The notes beneath the pieces were generated by a model. The model saw only the letters and a program-made list of their open reading frames with translations, was not told the origin of the DNA and made no database searches. Below, one piece after another: positions 1 through 11,999 of a DNA stretch of 64,000 nucleotides (positions are counted from its first letter, which is position 1; every line of letters starts with the position of its first letter). The DNA comes from Phytophthora colocasiae. Taxonomy: Eukaryota; Oomycota; Peronosporomycetes; Peronosporales; Peronosporaceae. Where the stretch lies: positions 558,001 to 622,000 of the forward strand of contig JAGKQI010000083.1 of assembly GCA_018806915.1 (NCBI GenBank). Direction: 5' to 3'. The position numbers and the translations under genes were made by a program.

Positions 1-1277
1 GGTCCAGACGCCAAATCTTTTCACCCTGGTTGTCCGTCCCTGCTTCCACGTCGATTGAACCCTGAGGGGCATCGGGCTCCATTTGGTGGAATAATACGAG
101 GAATGGGAGTCCTTCAGCACCGATAGCCACACCGCAAAAATGATGTTTCATCTCCAAGCCGCGATACAGATGACCGGTACCTGTTATCACTTCCACATTC
201 TCTGTCCCTAGCACGGCAAGGGCTTCCTCCAGCAAAATCCTGCAAGAATAAACCAAATGTAAGGCAAACTTCAAAAAAAAATGAAAAAAATCTGCACGCA
301 CATGATCAAACGTCCAACCACGCGACGGAACGTCGCTCCATCCGTCCGGTTATCCCGCAGTACTGTCATCAACAGCAGCACGCAGTTTGCACGCACTTCA
401 TGCACCATCATGTCAACGCATGGCGGTCCAGCAAAGTTCTCAGCACGATCCCTGCATAAAAAAACTAATCAGCCAACCGAGTTCTTCTTCACTACTCAAT
501 CCCAATGTCGTACATTTCCTGAGCTGACTTGACCAGCATATTGTAGCGTGAGAGGATCTCGAAGCGGTTCTTCTTGATGTGGCAGATAGCTGCTCTGGTA
601 ACACCGAATTCCCTTGCAAGTGCTGCCTGTTTCTCCCCGTTCTCGATGCGTTTAATGATGTTGCGTCGATCTGTGTCACGTAAGTACCGCACGCGTTTCT
701 TCTTCTTCTGCTCGTCATCTTCCACGTTCTCAACATCCTCAATAATGGACGGTGTACTCACATTTGAAATAGGAGATTTCCTATCGTCCAAATTGCTGTA
801 CCTGTCGACTACCGAAGCATCAGCTCTAGACCCCGTAGACTCCACTGGAGGGTGTAACGGAGCTCCATAACTCATGTCCATGACAACCCGCTGTCTTTTA
901 GCAGGTTCTTGCACGTCTTCAATGTAGCCATTTGTTTTTTCGACAGTCGCTGCGTGCTGCAGTCTTTGGCCATAAAATTCACGCGCAATCCTCTGTCTGT
1001 GCGTTAAATTACGGTGACGCTCTCGCAGTTCCTCGTAAAAGGCCTCGCGGTCGTACACCGCCTGTTCTTCGTAGCTGTAGCGCGGCGCGTAATGGGTATA
1101 TTGCGGTGTCTGATGGCGCATTTCGTCAACGAGCGCGCGCCGATCGTTGGGAACGGGCGCAGAGGCGGGGCTGACGTCACGCCACTCCTGAGCTCGAAGT
1201 GCCGCAGCGGCGCTGGCTAAGCTGCGCGCGACGGACACGTGAGGGGGAGGCGCGGGTGTGCGCGCGGGGGGCGCCAT
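1..1277 (-). CDS. HTH (Psq-like) + UPRT-like fusion protein, copy A (3' end outside window)
   Basis: Three exons on the minus strand: 1277-514, 451-302 and 239 to beyond base 1. Introns 452-513 and 240-301 are 62 bp each with GT-AG ends, and the frame joins. The N-terminus is proline/alanine-rich. A helix-turn-helix follows at about residues 195-250 (RYLRDTDRRNIIKRI, then EKQAALAREFGVTRAAICHI), of the Psq/CENP-B type. Exons 2 and 3 carry a uracil-phosphoribosyltransferase-like fold (LRDNRTDGATFRRVVGRLIM, CGVAIGAEGLPFLVLF). The same order is found in the divergent copy at 2363-3482. Known: UPRT makes UMP from uracil and PRPP. Inferred: a DNA-binding regulator that may sense a nucleobase or nucleotide. 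Whether this copy is catalytic cannot be judged because the PRPP loop lies outside the window. Confidence 0.85.
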
Positions 1278-2362
1278 GATGATAAAGAGTTTTTGCTATG
1301 GGATTGCAATCTTATGGTGAGTGGGTGTTTAACTTGGAATTTGTATGAGGAACGAGGCAAGGTGTGTTTCATTCAGACGTAAAGTGCGAATGAGCAGCGC
1401 AGAAAAAGGAGCAGCACTGCAACATAGTACGACTGTACCTGTAGAAATGCATATTTTGGGTTAACGGGTTTTAACGGTTGCTGTAGCGATACTCGTTTAG
1501 ACTGAAGCAATTTTGGTGGCCTTGCATCAATGATCTCGCCTCGTATGTTAAAGTGATTGAGGAAATCTCAACAGCAGTGCCGTCGGTATCGTCGGGGCTC
1601 TGGTGCGTTTACACTTCACCAGTTAAAAGTTCAGAGACGTGGCCTTGAAATCAATCCAGCTACACGTCCCTACCGAAGCGAAATTCGTTTCAGTGTGCTC
1701 TGCTAATTCAAAGCTTGAGTTGTCGTTTCCTGGATGTACTTTCGCCTAAAATTGGAGGCGCAAAGGTTCCTCCCTCTGTACCTGATCAACGTGCCACATG
1801 CTGCTTTTCTGTCGCGTGACTCGTGTCAACGGTCGCTTCAACTTTTGACTGCTGTGTGCGTGTTTGTCGCGTGGATAACGCTCGCGGCCATGCAGCTTGC
1901 AAGCCACGAGGTTGCAAGGCGATAAGTGCAGCAGTTTGAAGCGTGAAACATCCATCCACCCATTGTTGTAGTTACGCCACAAATCACACAACCTGCTCGA
2001 TAGAAATTATCCTTGGCGCCAGTGATACATGTCGGGCCATACTACCTCAACACTTGCTCGCCCTCCACCTCAACAACAGCAATGGATACCGTTGTGTGAA
2101 CCCTACGAAAGGCTAAGTTTGTGTTAACGGATTTGAGACTGGTCACCGCCGAAACATGGTCCGCCGACTATCCCATCCCAAGTGCGTGTTTTTGCTGCCG
2201 ACGCCTTTGGCGTCTCCAGCACCAAGAGCTAAGGCAGGTGGCAGCTTTCTTGTGTTCATATCGGAAAACGCTTCCAGGGGCTAAAGGAAAGCTCCAACGT
2301 TAACAGTGGCAACCCGGTGGCTTGTTACACTTTGAGAAGAAAGATTTTCCCCCTGGAAGCAA
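1278..2362. promoter_or_regulatory. Intergenic region between two divergent paralogues
   Basis: About 1.1 kb separates the starts of the two HTH-UPRT genes. Only short chance ORFs are present on either strand. It must hold both promoters. I see no obvious repeat or recognisable operator that would be shared by the two ends. Confidence 0.5.
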
Positions 2363-3482
2363 ATGGCTACACAAGGACGAAACACTCGATCGTCCCACAA
2401 CGACCACGAGCTGCAAGTTGAAGGTGACCTGAATGACCCAATGCAGCAAGCAACGGGCAGTACCCAGACAGCGACAACATCGAGTAAAGAGGACGACTTC
2501 ATGGAGGAGGAGTCGAAAGTCGAGGACAATGACGCTCCTCAACAAAAGCAGAAGAAGCGGATTCGTTACTTGCACGACACCGACCGCCACAATATCATCA
2601 AACGCATCGACAAAGGAGAGAAGCAGGCTGCGTTGGCAAGAGAGTACGGTGTCACGCGAGCGGCTATCTGTCATATCAACAAGAATCGCGAGGAGATCAT
2701 CACGCGCTACGAGTTGTTGATCAAGCAGACGCAAGAGATCAACCGAGCCGAGAACGCGACCGATTCATCTCAAGAGAATACCACGGTGAAAGAAATCCGG
2801 TCGAGCTCCGTGCTGCTACTCATGACGAAGCTCAGGGACAGACGGTCGGGACCGGAAACCTTCCGTCGCGTCGCTGGACGGCTGATCATGTACGGATCGT
2901 GACTTTTTAAAAGTCGACACTTGCTTGGCAATAATGGTGGTTGTATTGGTTTATGACAGGCTGTTGCTGGAGGAAGCGATCGCTGTCACCAACACACGCG
3001 CAGTCGAAATGACTACAGCCACCGGCCACACGACGCATGGTTTGCAAAGAACGGGTGAGCTTTGTGGAGTGGCTATGGGCTCAGAAGGGTTTCCGTTTCT
3101 TGTATTATTTCGTCAGATGGAGCCAGACGCAGCGCATGGGTCGATTAAGGTTGACCTGGAAACGGATGAAAGTATCTGGCGGTTGGAGCATCTGGATTTG
3201 CCGAATAACATCACGCAATTCCGAATTTTGCTCTTCAGTTCGACAGTAAACACTGGAGATGCCGAGTGCAAAGCGATTGAGGCGCTCTGCGGTTTGGGTG
3301 TTCAGGAAGATCACATCACGCTTGTGTTCATCCTGTGCTCAACGGATAGTCTTTCGACTATTTGCAACCGCTTCCCATGTGTGCGAATCATCACGGGCGC
3401 CATCGATAACGAGATCGACCCGCAGACGCAAGAGATCATCCCGGGCCTCGGGGATTTTGTAACGAGATACAACGGCGAATGA
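2363..3482 (+). CDS. HTH (Psq-like) + UPRT-like fusion protein, copy B
   Basis: Two exons, 2363-2889 and 2960-3482, with a 70-bp intron (GTACGG...GACAG); joined they encode 349 residues. The helix-turn-helix lies at about residues 70-120 (RIRYLHDTDRHNIIKRI, AALAREYGVTRAAICHI). The UPRT-like domain runs from about residue 150 to the end: LRDRRSGPETFRR, CGVAMGSEGFPFLVLF, then IITGAIDNEID and IIPGLGDFVTRY, close to the C-terminal signature of uracil phosphoribosyltransferase. The PRPP loop, normally DPMLATG in the family, reads SSTVNTGDAE, so the acidic residue is lost. Seen: the fusion and the altered loop. Inferred: a transcription factor with a non-catalytic ligand-binding domain. Copy A has an extra intron after its HTH that this copy lacks. 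Confidence 0.88.
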
Positions 3483-3629
3483 ACGGGAGGAAAACTCGAT
3501 GTGGATAAGCTGCAATTGATGGACACTTATTTTTTCACCTCCAATGTCCGCAATTGTTTCTCTTATACTAGAAATTTGTATGTGACGAAAATAAAGATAC
3601 CATGTTGAAGCGACAGATGGAAGATCGCA

Positions 3630-5514
3630 ATGGCCAACGGGGATAACATCATGCTACTGCAAGCAGTTGCGGGGGTGGCACGCACCGTGCGCTCTCTCTA
3701 TGGACCCAACAAGCTGCGGAAACAGGTCACCGGTATGTATGTGTATGGTCTAGTCATGGTAGCGATTATTGAGGCTCAAACGTGCAGACGAATTGGAGCA
3801 AACGATTTTTACTGCCGATGCGTACACCGTATTGAGTACATTGCAAAGTCAGAATGCTGGTACTGCTGTATTGCAACAGGCAGTGGGCCAACAGCATAAA
3901 GTGTTTGGCACGGTACGTCGACGATGTGCTACAATGAAAGTTTCAATTTGTTGACAATGTTCTGGATAGGGTTGTACAACCATGGTGACTTTGTGTGGAG
4001 TATTGGCGGAGACTGTACTCCACCTCGAGCGGCAGGGGACACCAATGTAAGGAATCGTGATTTAAAAAGTGTTTAAAATATGTTATGACGATATTTTCGC
4101 CGATGTAGTGACATCATTCAGCAGGCATTGTCGACTGTCGAAAACTGTTGTCTTCAGGTCAGAGCGTTTTAAGTATTGCTGCTAGTTGCTGAGGTGATGA
4201 TATTTGTATATTGTAGACAGCCAAACACATGCGAATGGCGTTAACTGACGCCATCCCATTCTTTCAAGAGTTAATGTGGTCTCGGAAAGTTGAGACTTTA
4301 GGGCAGATACTTTCAGTTGGGTGAGTTCTGCGTGTTCATTGCAAATGAATAGTACACTAACAGTATTCATTCACAGGTCGGTCGCTACACCTTTAGCTGT
4401 TAAAGTGGCTTCGACTCTCGACCCGATTGAACTCTGCGGGGATGATGTGTTAATTCAGGACCTTGTTACAGTGCACACCGTGCTTGGAGGCGCAACGTCG
4501 GTGATTAGTTCACAAGTGCTCGATGGCGTGCTGCTCCCTATTTCGGAGGCCTCTCCTCGCGACGCATTGCGGCGCATCTTCTCTTCAACCACAGACAACA
4601 CGATCGTAGTCGATGGAGGTGTAGTTGTCGTCGCTGGAGACCTGGGAATGATCGATTTTTCAATGGAAATCTCCGTTCAGATCATTTTTGTCAACGGAGA
4701 GATCGATCCCAAGATGGTCGATGCATCAGCATCAAACCCGAAGGCCCCTCTCTGCATTCCAGTGTCATCTTACAACTCACTGCGTTTGATCGCCGAAATG
4801 AACGGCGCTGAAATCATCGAGTCATGGGACGAACTACTACCCAATGCTATTGGTCATGAGAATCTCCAGCTAAAAGCGCTTGAACTCTCAGCTAGCAGAA
4901 GTCAAGAAGACGAAGAGAATGACTTCGCGACGTTCTTCGTGCGTGCCGTGCTATCTGGTGTCAGATGCCAGCCACACGCTTCTGTTGTTGTGCAAGGACC
5001 TACCAAGTCTCTAGCTGTGGAACTCCGAAACGAGACATTCAAGACGATCTGTCGCCTACGTAACACCCTGCGATCTAACTACCTTTTACCTGGGAACGGA
5101 GGCTTCTGGTGCGCCTGTGCTGTAGCCGTCGCACTAAAAACGAATCAAGAGCTTTTGGGTGTTGTTACAACCAAGTTAGCTGAACCATTGCTTCAACTTG
5201 GCGTTGTCTTGCTTGAGAACTCGGGTGCTTCAAACGACAACGATTCCTACTTCTCCAGACTGGCTCAAGTCCAAAAGGTGAAGAAGCGCTTTGCTCGTAG
5301 CGTGGAGGACGTGGGTGCTGATAAATTCTACTCCCGTTACTACGACTACCGAAGCGTCGAGTATGCCGTCCTTCCACCTAACGTTGTCGAGCCAGAATGC
5401 GAAGACGGTCGAATCTCCCACACGATCGAGTACAAAAGCACATGTGCTGCTATTCGAGGCAGCTTTCGGGTGATCCAACTCCTACTGAACATCGATCAAC
5501 ACCAGGTCAACTAA
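3630..5514 (+). CDS. Chaperonin (CCT/cpn60)-like protein, probably BBS type
   Basis: Six exons fit: 3630-3732, 3788-3912, 3970-4046, 4109-4157, 4217-4320 and 4377-5514, giving 531 residues, the usual length of a group II chaperonin subunit. The N-terminus AVAGVARTVRSLYGPNKL matches the chaperonin start. FTADAYTVLSTLQ and the equatorial segments follow. At the GDGTT site, which supplies the ATPase aspartate, the joined exons read GTGCTT, so ATP hydrolysis is unlikely. The C-terminal half is only weakly chaperonin-like. Chaperonin-like proteins without ATPase motifs are typical of the BBS6/10/12 group, which helps assemble the ciliary BBSome; oomycetes make flagellated zoospores. A very divergent CCT subunit is the alternative. 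Confidence 0.7.
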
Positions 5515-5595
5515 GAGAGATAAGGTAATCCTGGAAACGACAGTGTATTTTGAGGCTTCCTTGACTTTCACTTTACAGTAGTCGTGAAGGTGACA

Positions 5596-6332
5596 ATGTC
5601 AAGTCCTGCTGCTTCCCCTAAGAAATCTGGCATGCCTCGCCGTCAGGCTGCTCTCGTACCCCTAGATTATTCATTCATGGGGCTAACAACACTCTCAGGT
5701 GTGTACTGATTTACTACTTTATGTGATCTAGGACGCTTACGCTTTCAATTGTAGAGATGCAACAGCATGATCCTGTTGGCGGAACGAAGAAATCAGTTCC
5801 TGTTGTGAGCTTGACGACAAGATCGAGTGGGGAAGAACTTACATCACCAAAAAGTGTTGGCACTTTAACCTCGCCGAAGAAGCGGCAGGTTCCAGTGTCG
5901 TTACGTGTGAATAACAACAAGATTTCCCATTTAAACGACATGCAGGAAGCTTTACGCGCAGTATTCGACTACCCAGGGATGTTGCAGTGGCTGGATATGT
6001 CGGGGAATGAACTGGAGAGCATCCCACCCGACGTTTTCTCCGCGTACCCGGACCTGTTCACTCTACACTTGCACGGGAATTCACTGAGTAAATACTCCGA
6101 CATCGACGCACTTGCCAAGTGTCTACCACGTCTACATTCGATTACCTTGCACGGGAACCCAATCGAAGAGAAGAAACACTACCGAAACTACGCTATTGCA
6201 GCCTTCCCGAATCTCAAACAGCTCAACTTCAGCTCTGTGACACCTGGAGATCGTGGTAAGGCTGAAACATGGGCCAGAATCTACAAGAACGCTCGCAAAG
6301 TCGAGAGGAAGATCTATGACACAACGGACTAA
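5596..6332 (+). CDS. LRRC51: LRRC51-like leucine-rich repeat protein
   Basis: Two exons, 5596-5698 and 5755-6332, intron GTGTGT...TTGTAG, 226 residues. Near the N-terminus it has PLDYSF, a mark of the LRRC51 family. Leucine-rich repeats follow (LRVNNNKISHL, LQWLDMSGNELESIP, LFTLHLHGNSL, LHSITLHGNPIEEKKHYR), then a C-terminal cap (LNFSSVTPGDRGKAETWARI) that matches the LRRC51 cap. Family members are found in ciliated lineages. A flagellar role here is inferred from that distribution and from other flagellar genes in the window. Confidence 0.82.
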
Positions 6333-6633
6333 ACTGTAGCCAACAAGCTGAAGATGGCTACATTGCTATTTTATATTCTCTTGTTGAGTTTACATATATT
6401 CTATACTATGGGTGTATTTTTCGCTACAACTCAGTCGGGAGTATTGAGTCACAGGAGCTCAATCGACGGGTGCATCCACAATTTCTTCCTTCGCCGTCTG
6501 CGTCGCGTTCGCAGCTTTGTCCCTGTATATTTCTTTCCTTCGCACGTGGCTTACCCGAGTTCTGCTGGAGGTGGCACCGCTTTTTGAGTTTTTTCTGCGT
6601 GCTTCGGTGAACGCTTACGTGGACTAAAGGAAG
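6333..6633. other. Intergenic, no gene seen
   Basis: This 300-bp gap lies between the LRRC51-like stop and the Rab escort protein start. It holds one copy of the recurrent 10-mer ATGGCTACAT at 6354. Otherwise it is T-rich and nothing else stands out. Confidence 0.5.
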
Positions 6634-8775
6634 ATGGACGCGAGTCTGAAAGAGACCGAGTATGATGTGCTACTCTTGGGTACGGGAATGGTGGAAGGCA
6701 TTTTGGCAGGGTACGTTTAGGCTAAAAATTTTGCCACTTCAAATGCAAATAAATGACGTGGATTTTGATTGGCAACAGGGCGTTGGCACGAATTGGCAAG
6801 AAAGTGTTGCATCTCGACCAGGTGTGGCAATATTTAAAGTTTTTTTTTATAAATTGTTGTCTTCATCTAACACATTATATTGCAGAATGACTACTATGGC
6901 AGCAACTACGCGTCGTTCCCGTTGGCTCAGTTTCTCCGGTGGACAAAAAACGAGACGATCGCTCCACGCCACTTCGGTGATGAAGAAGAAAATTGTCCAG
7001 TTGAGGCCAAACCTGACGGGGTTATTGCAGTCGATGCGGAAAAGCAGCAAGTTCTGCCGATGAAGAGCTCGTTTGAGTGTCGGTTGCTGGAAGAGGGGTT
7101 TTCAGATGAAGCCACGAAGGAAGATATGCTGAAGCAGTCGTCGTCATTCAGTATCGACGTGAATCCACGTCTCATGTTGTCATCGGAACAGCTTGTGGAG
7201 ACTTTGATCACGTCCGGTGTAGGTCGGTACCTCGAGTTTGCGGCAATTGAACGTACGTACGTGCATCTTCAGCCGGCAGCATCTGGAGCGAAGACGGGAG
7301 AAGGTCAAGAACCAGATACAGTGTGGGAAGTGCCGTGCTCCAAGAAGGATGTTTTCCAGAGCAAACTGCTGGGTATGGTGGAGAAACGACAGTTGATGAA
7401 GTTCCTCCAGTTTGTGGCAGACTACGGTGAGACGCACATTTTGCACGAAGATGTGAAGACTAAGAACGAGCGTACGCTGGCGCTTGGTCGTGCTCTTAAA
7501 CGGCCGCAGAATAAGGCTAGTCAAGCAGACGGAGACGCTGAACTGGTGGGATTTCTCGACAAACCATTCCAGGAGCTACTAGAGAAACATTTTAAGCTCT
7601 CTTCCAAGTTGCAACAGGTGGTTGTGTACTGTGTCGGTCTCGCGAGTTTCCCTGCCACGAAGAACCAAATGTCGGCTCGAGACGGACTTGCTGCTGTGTA
7701 TCGCTATGTGGCGTCGATTGGTCGATTTACAGGAACGGCCTTCTTGGCTCCCTTATACGGTATCAGCGAGCTGGCCCAGAGCTTTTGTCGTCTTGGCGCT
7801 GTGTACGGCGGTATCTATGTTCTGCGAGCTCCAGTCGATGGATTCGTGCTGGATACGGAGACGAAGGAGTTGCGAGGTGTGCGATGCAGTGATGGTGACG
7901 TTATTCACGCCAAGCACGTGGTGACTAACGGCAGCTACGTTGACAATCTTCGTCTATCGAGTGAGAAACCTGTTCATGCTCACGGTCAGATCCTCCGTGG
8001 TGTTTTCGTTTTAAAGTCTTCACTACGTGAGGATATGAGCCGTCTCATGATGGTCATTCCGCCTGAAGACAGCGAGTTCCAGAACCCGTTTGCCATTCAG
8101 ATTGTACAGCTTGACGTTGGAGCTTACGCGTGTCCGAAGGGCTACTTCCTCGTGCAGATCTCAATGCCTTTACCTTTAGATTGGTTCCAGCAAGAGGACA
8201 AGCAGCGAAAACTGATGCAGACTGTGATCCGACGTTTGCTTCTCAGCTCAGAGGCCGAAAAGCGGCAGACGCAGGGCAAAACAAAGGTTGAGACGACTCC
8301 AACACAGTCGGCAGTGGATGCTGATACTGACGGCGAAGCTTCTGAGGTTAAAACTGCAAGTTGGAGTGACCGGATCGCCTGGAAAGCCATATTTACGATG
8401 GACCACTTGGCTTCGGGTGACTTTGATGCAAGCACAAAGACTACCAGCCTCCCTACTAACGCCTGGGTGTGCGAGACATCAATGGACGAACTGGAAGTGG
8501 TGAGTCCATTAGAAATTCACCTGGAGAGTGCCAGTGCCAATGCCCGCGCCATTTTTGAAGCACTGTGTCCCGGTGAGCCCTTTTTACCTAAAAGCGCTAG
8601 CGCCGAGCAAGCTGAGCAGGAAGAGCAGGAGAGCGAGGAGGACGCCGTTCTACGAGCTGCGCAGAAGCTGGTGCAACAAACGCAGGGAAATGATGGACAA
8701 GTACAAGAAACTACCGCTGCTGATGTTGTGGCGGAGATTCAAGAGCCCACGAGCAAGGAAACTGCTGATACTTAA
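6634..8775 (+). CDS. CHM: Rab escort protein (REP/CHM, Rab GDI superfamily)
   Basis: Three exons, 6634-6710, 6779-6821 and 6886-8775, giving 669 residues. The N-terminal dinucleotide-fold motif is YDVLLLGTGMVEGILAGALA, followed by LHLDQNDYYGS. The GDI/REP core appears as ARDGLAAVYRYVASIGRF and PLYGISELAQSFCRLGAVYGG. REP presents newly made Rab GTPases to geranylgeranyltransferase II and carries them to membranes. The length, greater than the roughly 450 residues of Rab GDI, and the acidic Glu/Gln-rich tail favour REP over GDI. A long insert between the first and second conserved blocks is also REP-like. Confidence 0.88.
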
Positions 8776-8834
8776 GTGCTCAGTACCGGTAACAAGCTAG
8801 ACTTGTCCTGATCTGACCGAACAAGGGAAAAGTA

Positions 8835-9086
8835 AGTTGAGAGAGGAGAAGTACTTGTGTTTTGGGATGCAAATAGCAAAGTGAGATTTCGTTAAAGCTC
8901 TGTTCTCTCGACTTACCTTTCGCTCTTGAATCCAGGGTGATTGCTCAACCTGTGGCCGCAAAGGTTCGTTCAATGATGGCGCGAGTTTTGTGCCACTCGT
9001 GCCTGACCTGGTCCATCTACACTGGAATTTTCTCAGTGACGTCGCTAGCGGCATGTGGCACTTGTATTTGAGCAGGAAATCCAACT
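8835..9086 (-). repeat. 3' LTR of the Copia element
   Basis: This 252-bp direct repeat starts AGTTGAGAGAGG and ends AAATCCAACT. It matches 14398-14649 except for A at 8961 against T at 14524. On the minus strand it is the downstream LTR. Confidence 0.95.
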
Positions 9087-11930
9087 CGTCCCCCACAAGT
9101 GACGCATGGTCTGACGATCGCTAGTCCACCGTGTCGACCAAGCAGCACATTGTTCGCTTGCGGTTGAACTGCGTTCGCGCCAGTGCCTTCGTAAGCATGT
9201 CAGCTGGCATTTCCCCGGTCGGCACGTATTCGACCGTCAATTCACCCTTGTGAATAAGATCCTTCACCGCGTGGAACTTGACGTCCACGGTTTTCTGCGT
9301 TTCGCTGTGGCCGCTACGCTGGAGTCGCTTTATCGCTGGCTGACTGTCCATGGTCAGCTTTAATGGCAACTTCCTTTTCAGCACCTCACCAGCAATCGCT
9401 TGTACCATCAAGGCATCTTCGATACCGATGTCGGCGGCCATGTACTCAGCGGCCGTGCTCGATTTAGCCACCACGGTTTGCTTCTTGCTCGACCATGCTA
9501 CTGGGCAACCGAACAAGTACACCACCGACCCCGACACGCTCTTTCGATCCGTGCGGTCATTTGCCCAGTCGGCGTCCGTAGCTACAACTACGTCGTCGCT
9601 AGTAGGTTGAAGCTTCAGCTTCAGTCCCTTCGTTGCGCGAAGGTGACGCAGTAGATACTTTGTAGCGTCCCAAGCCATCTTTCGTGGGGCAGCAGCATGA
9701 CGTGCTAGCTGTCCGACCGCGAACATGATGTCAGGTCTCGTGACTCTCGCTAAGTATAGCAAAGCCCCGACCGCTTGTCGATATGGCATTTTCGCCATCA
9801 GCGCGCGTTCTTCGCCGCTTGGACCTTCATCGGTGAGATCTAGCCGCGTATTCGCCACCATTGGTAGGTGCGTGGGTCGGGTCTCATCCATCGCGAACCG
9901 ATGCAGTACTTCTTCGATGTAGCTCGCTTGACTGAGTAGTAGCATGTCATCCGCGACTCGATCCACCTTCATGCCAAGGAACTGGTGCGGCTCCCCCATG
10001 TCCTTCACCTGATAGCGAGTTGACAGTGCGGCCATCAGACGCAGGCATTGAGCCTCGTTTTCATGGGCGACAAGTATGTCGTCGACATACACACACACCA
10101 AGAGCAGCGAGCCATCCACGTAAGCGTAATACAGGCACGGATCACCGCTGGTCGCAGATAGGCCATAGTCCAATAGGAATGCGTTGATTTCTTGGTTCCA
10201 CTGGCGCCCTGCTTGGCGCAGCCCATAGAGTGCTTTGCGGAGCCGCCAAACCTTGCCGATGTTGCTCTGCGTTGCGTACCCTGGAACGGGTTTCATATAG
10301 ATTTCTTCTGCCAGATTGGCCTTCACATAGGCAGCCGGAACATCCCCTTGGCGCACCTGCATCTTCAGCCACACGACTATCACGAAGAATATTCGCACCG
10401 TGGTAATGCCAGCCACGGGTGCATATGTCTCCACGAAATGAATGATCCAAATCTGTTTGTCACCGCGAGCACAGAGTCTCGCCTTGAATCTCTCCACACT
10501 GCCGTCCGTTCCTGTCTTCAATCGAAATTGCAGTGTGTGGTCGAGAACTCGCGCACCAACTGGTGCATCCACCCACTCGAATGTACCGTTTTCGAACAGC
10601 GTGTTCACTTCTTCGTCTATGGCACGTTTCCACTGCTGCCATTGAGGGGACCGTTTGGCTTCAGCCAGGTTGAGTGGCTCCCTTATGATATCGCTTAGCA
10701 CTGCGAACGCTTGGGCCTGAGCGATGGTTCGACGAGCGATACGCTGTGAACGCCGGACTGCAGCTAGCTCCGAAGGGAATGCGCCTTCCCGGTCATCTTG
10801 AGTGTCAGCGGTCTCGTCAGTTTCTTCGTCTACTTCTGCGTCGTCGTCCCCATCGTCCTCGGTACTTGGGTCGATCTCGAAAAGCATCCTGTCGACAATC
10901 GTGACGTCACGAGATGTGAATATGGAGCGCCTTGTGCCCTTGGTGTAAATGTAAAACCCCTTGATGTCATCGGCACACCCGACAAAAGCACCAAGCTGCC
11001 CTCTTGTGTTGAGGAAGCGCTTCGTCTTGCGTCGTAGCTGATCGGGAACTCGAGCAACCACCGCTTGCCCAAAGATGGGGAGGTTGCTTACATCTGGGCG
11101 CCCTCCAAATATGCGCTCGTGCGGCGTGACTTGAGCTCCACGCCGAGGAATCCTATTACGAATGTACGTGGCATGCTGCAATGCGCGTTCCCACAGATTG
11201 TGCGGCAGTCCCGAGTCAACGAGCATGGCGGCCGCCATCTCGGTCACAGTTCTGATGCTGCGCTCTGCCACGCCGTTCTGGAATGAGGAGTACGGCGTAG
11301 TGTGTTGCGTCCGAATCCCACGATCGTGTGCCAACTTGCGGAAGTCTTTGTTCAAGAATTCGGTACCGCCGTCCGTTCTAAAGACCTTAAGTGCTTTAGC
11401 GTTTACGTCAGCTTGCCGTTCGATCATCTTCAGAAAACGTTTAGTCATCTCGGCAGCCTCATTCTTGCGTCTCAGTGCATACGTCTGTATGTAGTCTCGC
11501 CACACCGCCACCATGAAATACCTGCTGCCGTTCACTGACGCGGAGATCGGACCCGCGAGATCAATGTGGCAGATCCCATCAGCAACTTCGTCAGTACTGG
11601 ACCTCGCGCTTGGCACCGGCAGTCGAGTGGCTTTGGTGAGGGCGCAAACCGTGCACATGGCAGGTTTGGATCCTGGACTGACTCGTAGGCCCCGCACAGC
11701 GTTACCATTAGCCATTTTCTTCAGTGTGGTGTAGTTGACGTGACCAAGTCTTCTGTGCCACATTTCCAAAGTCCTCCCTAGAGCCGTCGCTGACAACGCG
11801 TGCTCGACGCAGTCCCTGATTCCTGGATGCTGTGTCGTCACCACGGCATACACGCCTCCATCAACACGCGCGATGCACCGGGCGCGTCCTCGAATGCCCT
11901 TTGAAATGGTGCAGCTACTTGGGCCAAAGC

Positions 11931-11967
11931 GGCACAAGGGTAATTGAGCCCCGCATATGTATACAAC
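11931..11967 (+). repeat. Merlin left terminal inverted repeat
   Basis: Thirty-seven bases beginning GGCACAAGGG and ending ATACAAC; the exact reverse complement lies at 12870-12906. Confidence 0.93.
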
Positions 11968-11999
11968 GCCGGAAGCCAAATGTATATTATACACAGAGT

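Noticed and set aside
8797..9096. Open minus-strand frame across the left LTR
   Set aside because: It lies within the LTR and is repeated at the other LTR; it is not a separate gene.
10035..11734. Plus-strand frames across the Copia pol region
   Set aside because: Shadows of a well-supported minus-strand polyprotein.
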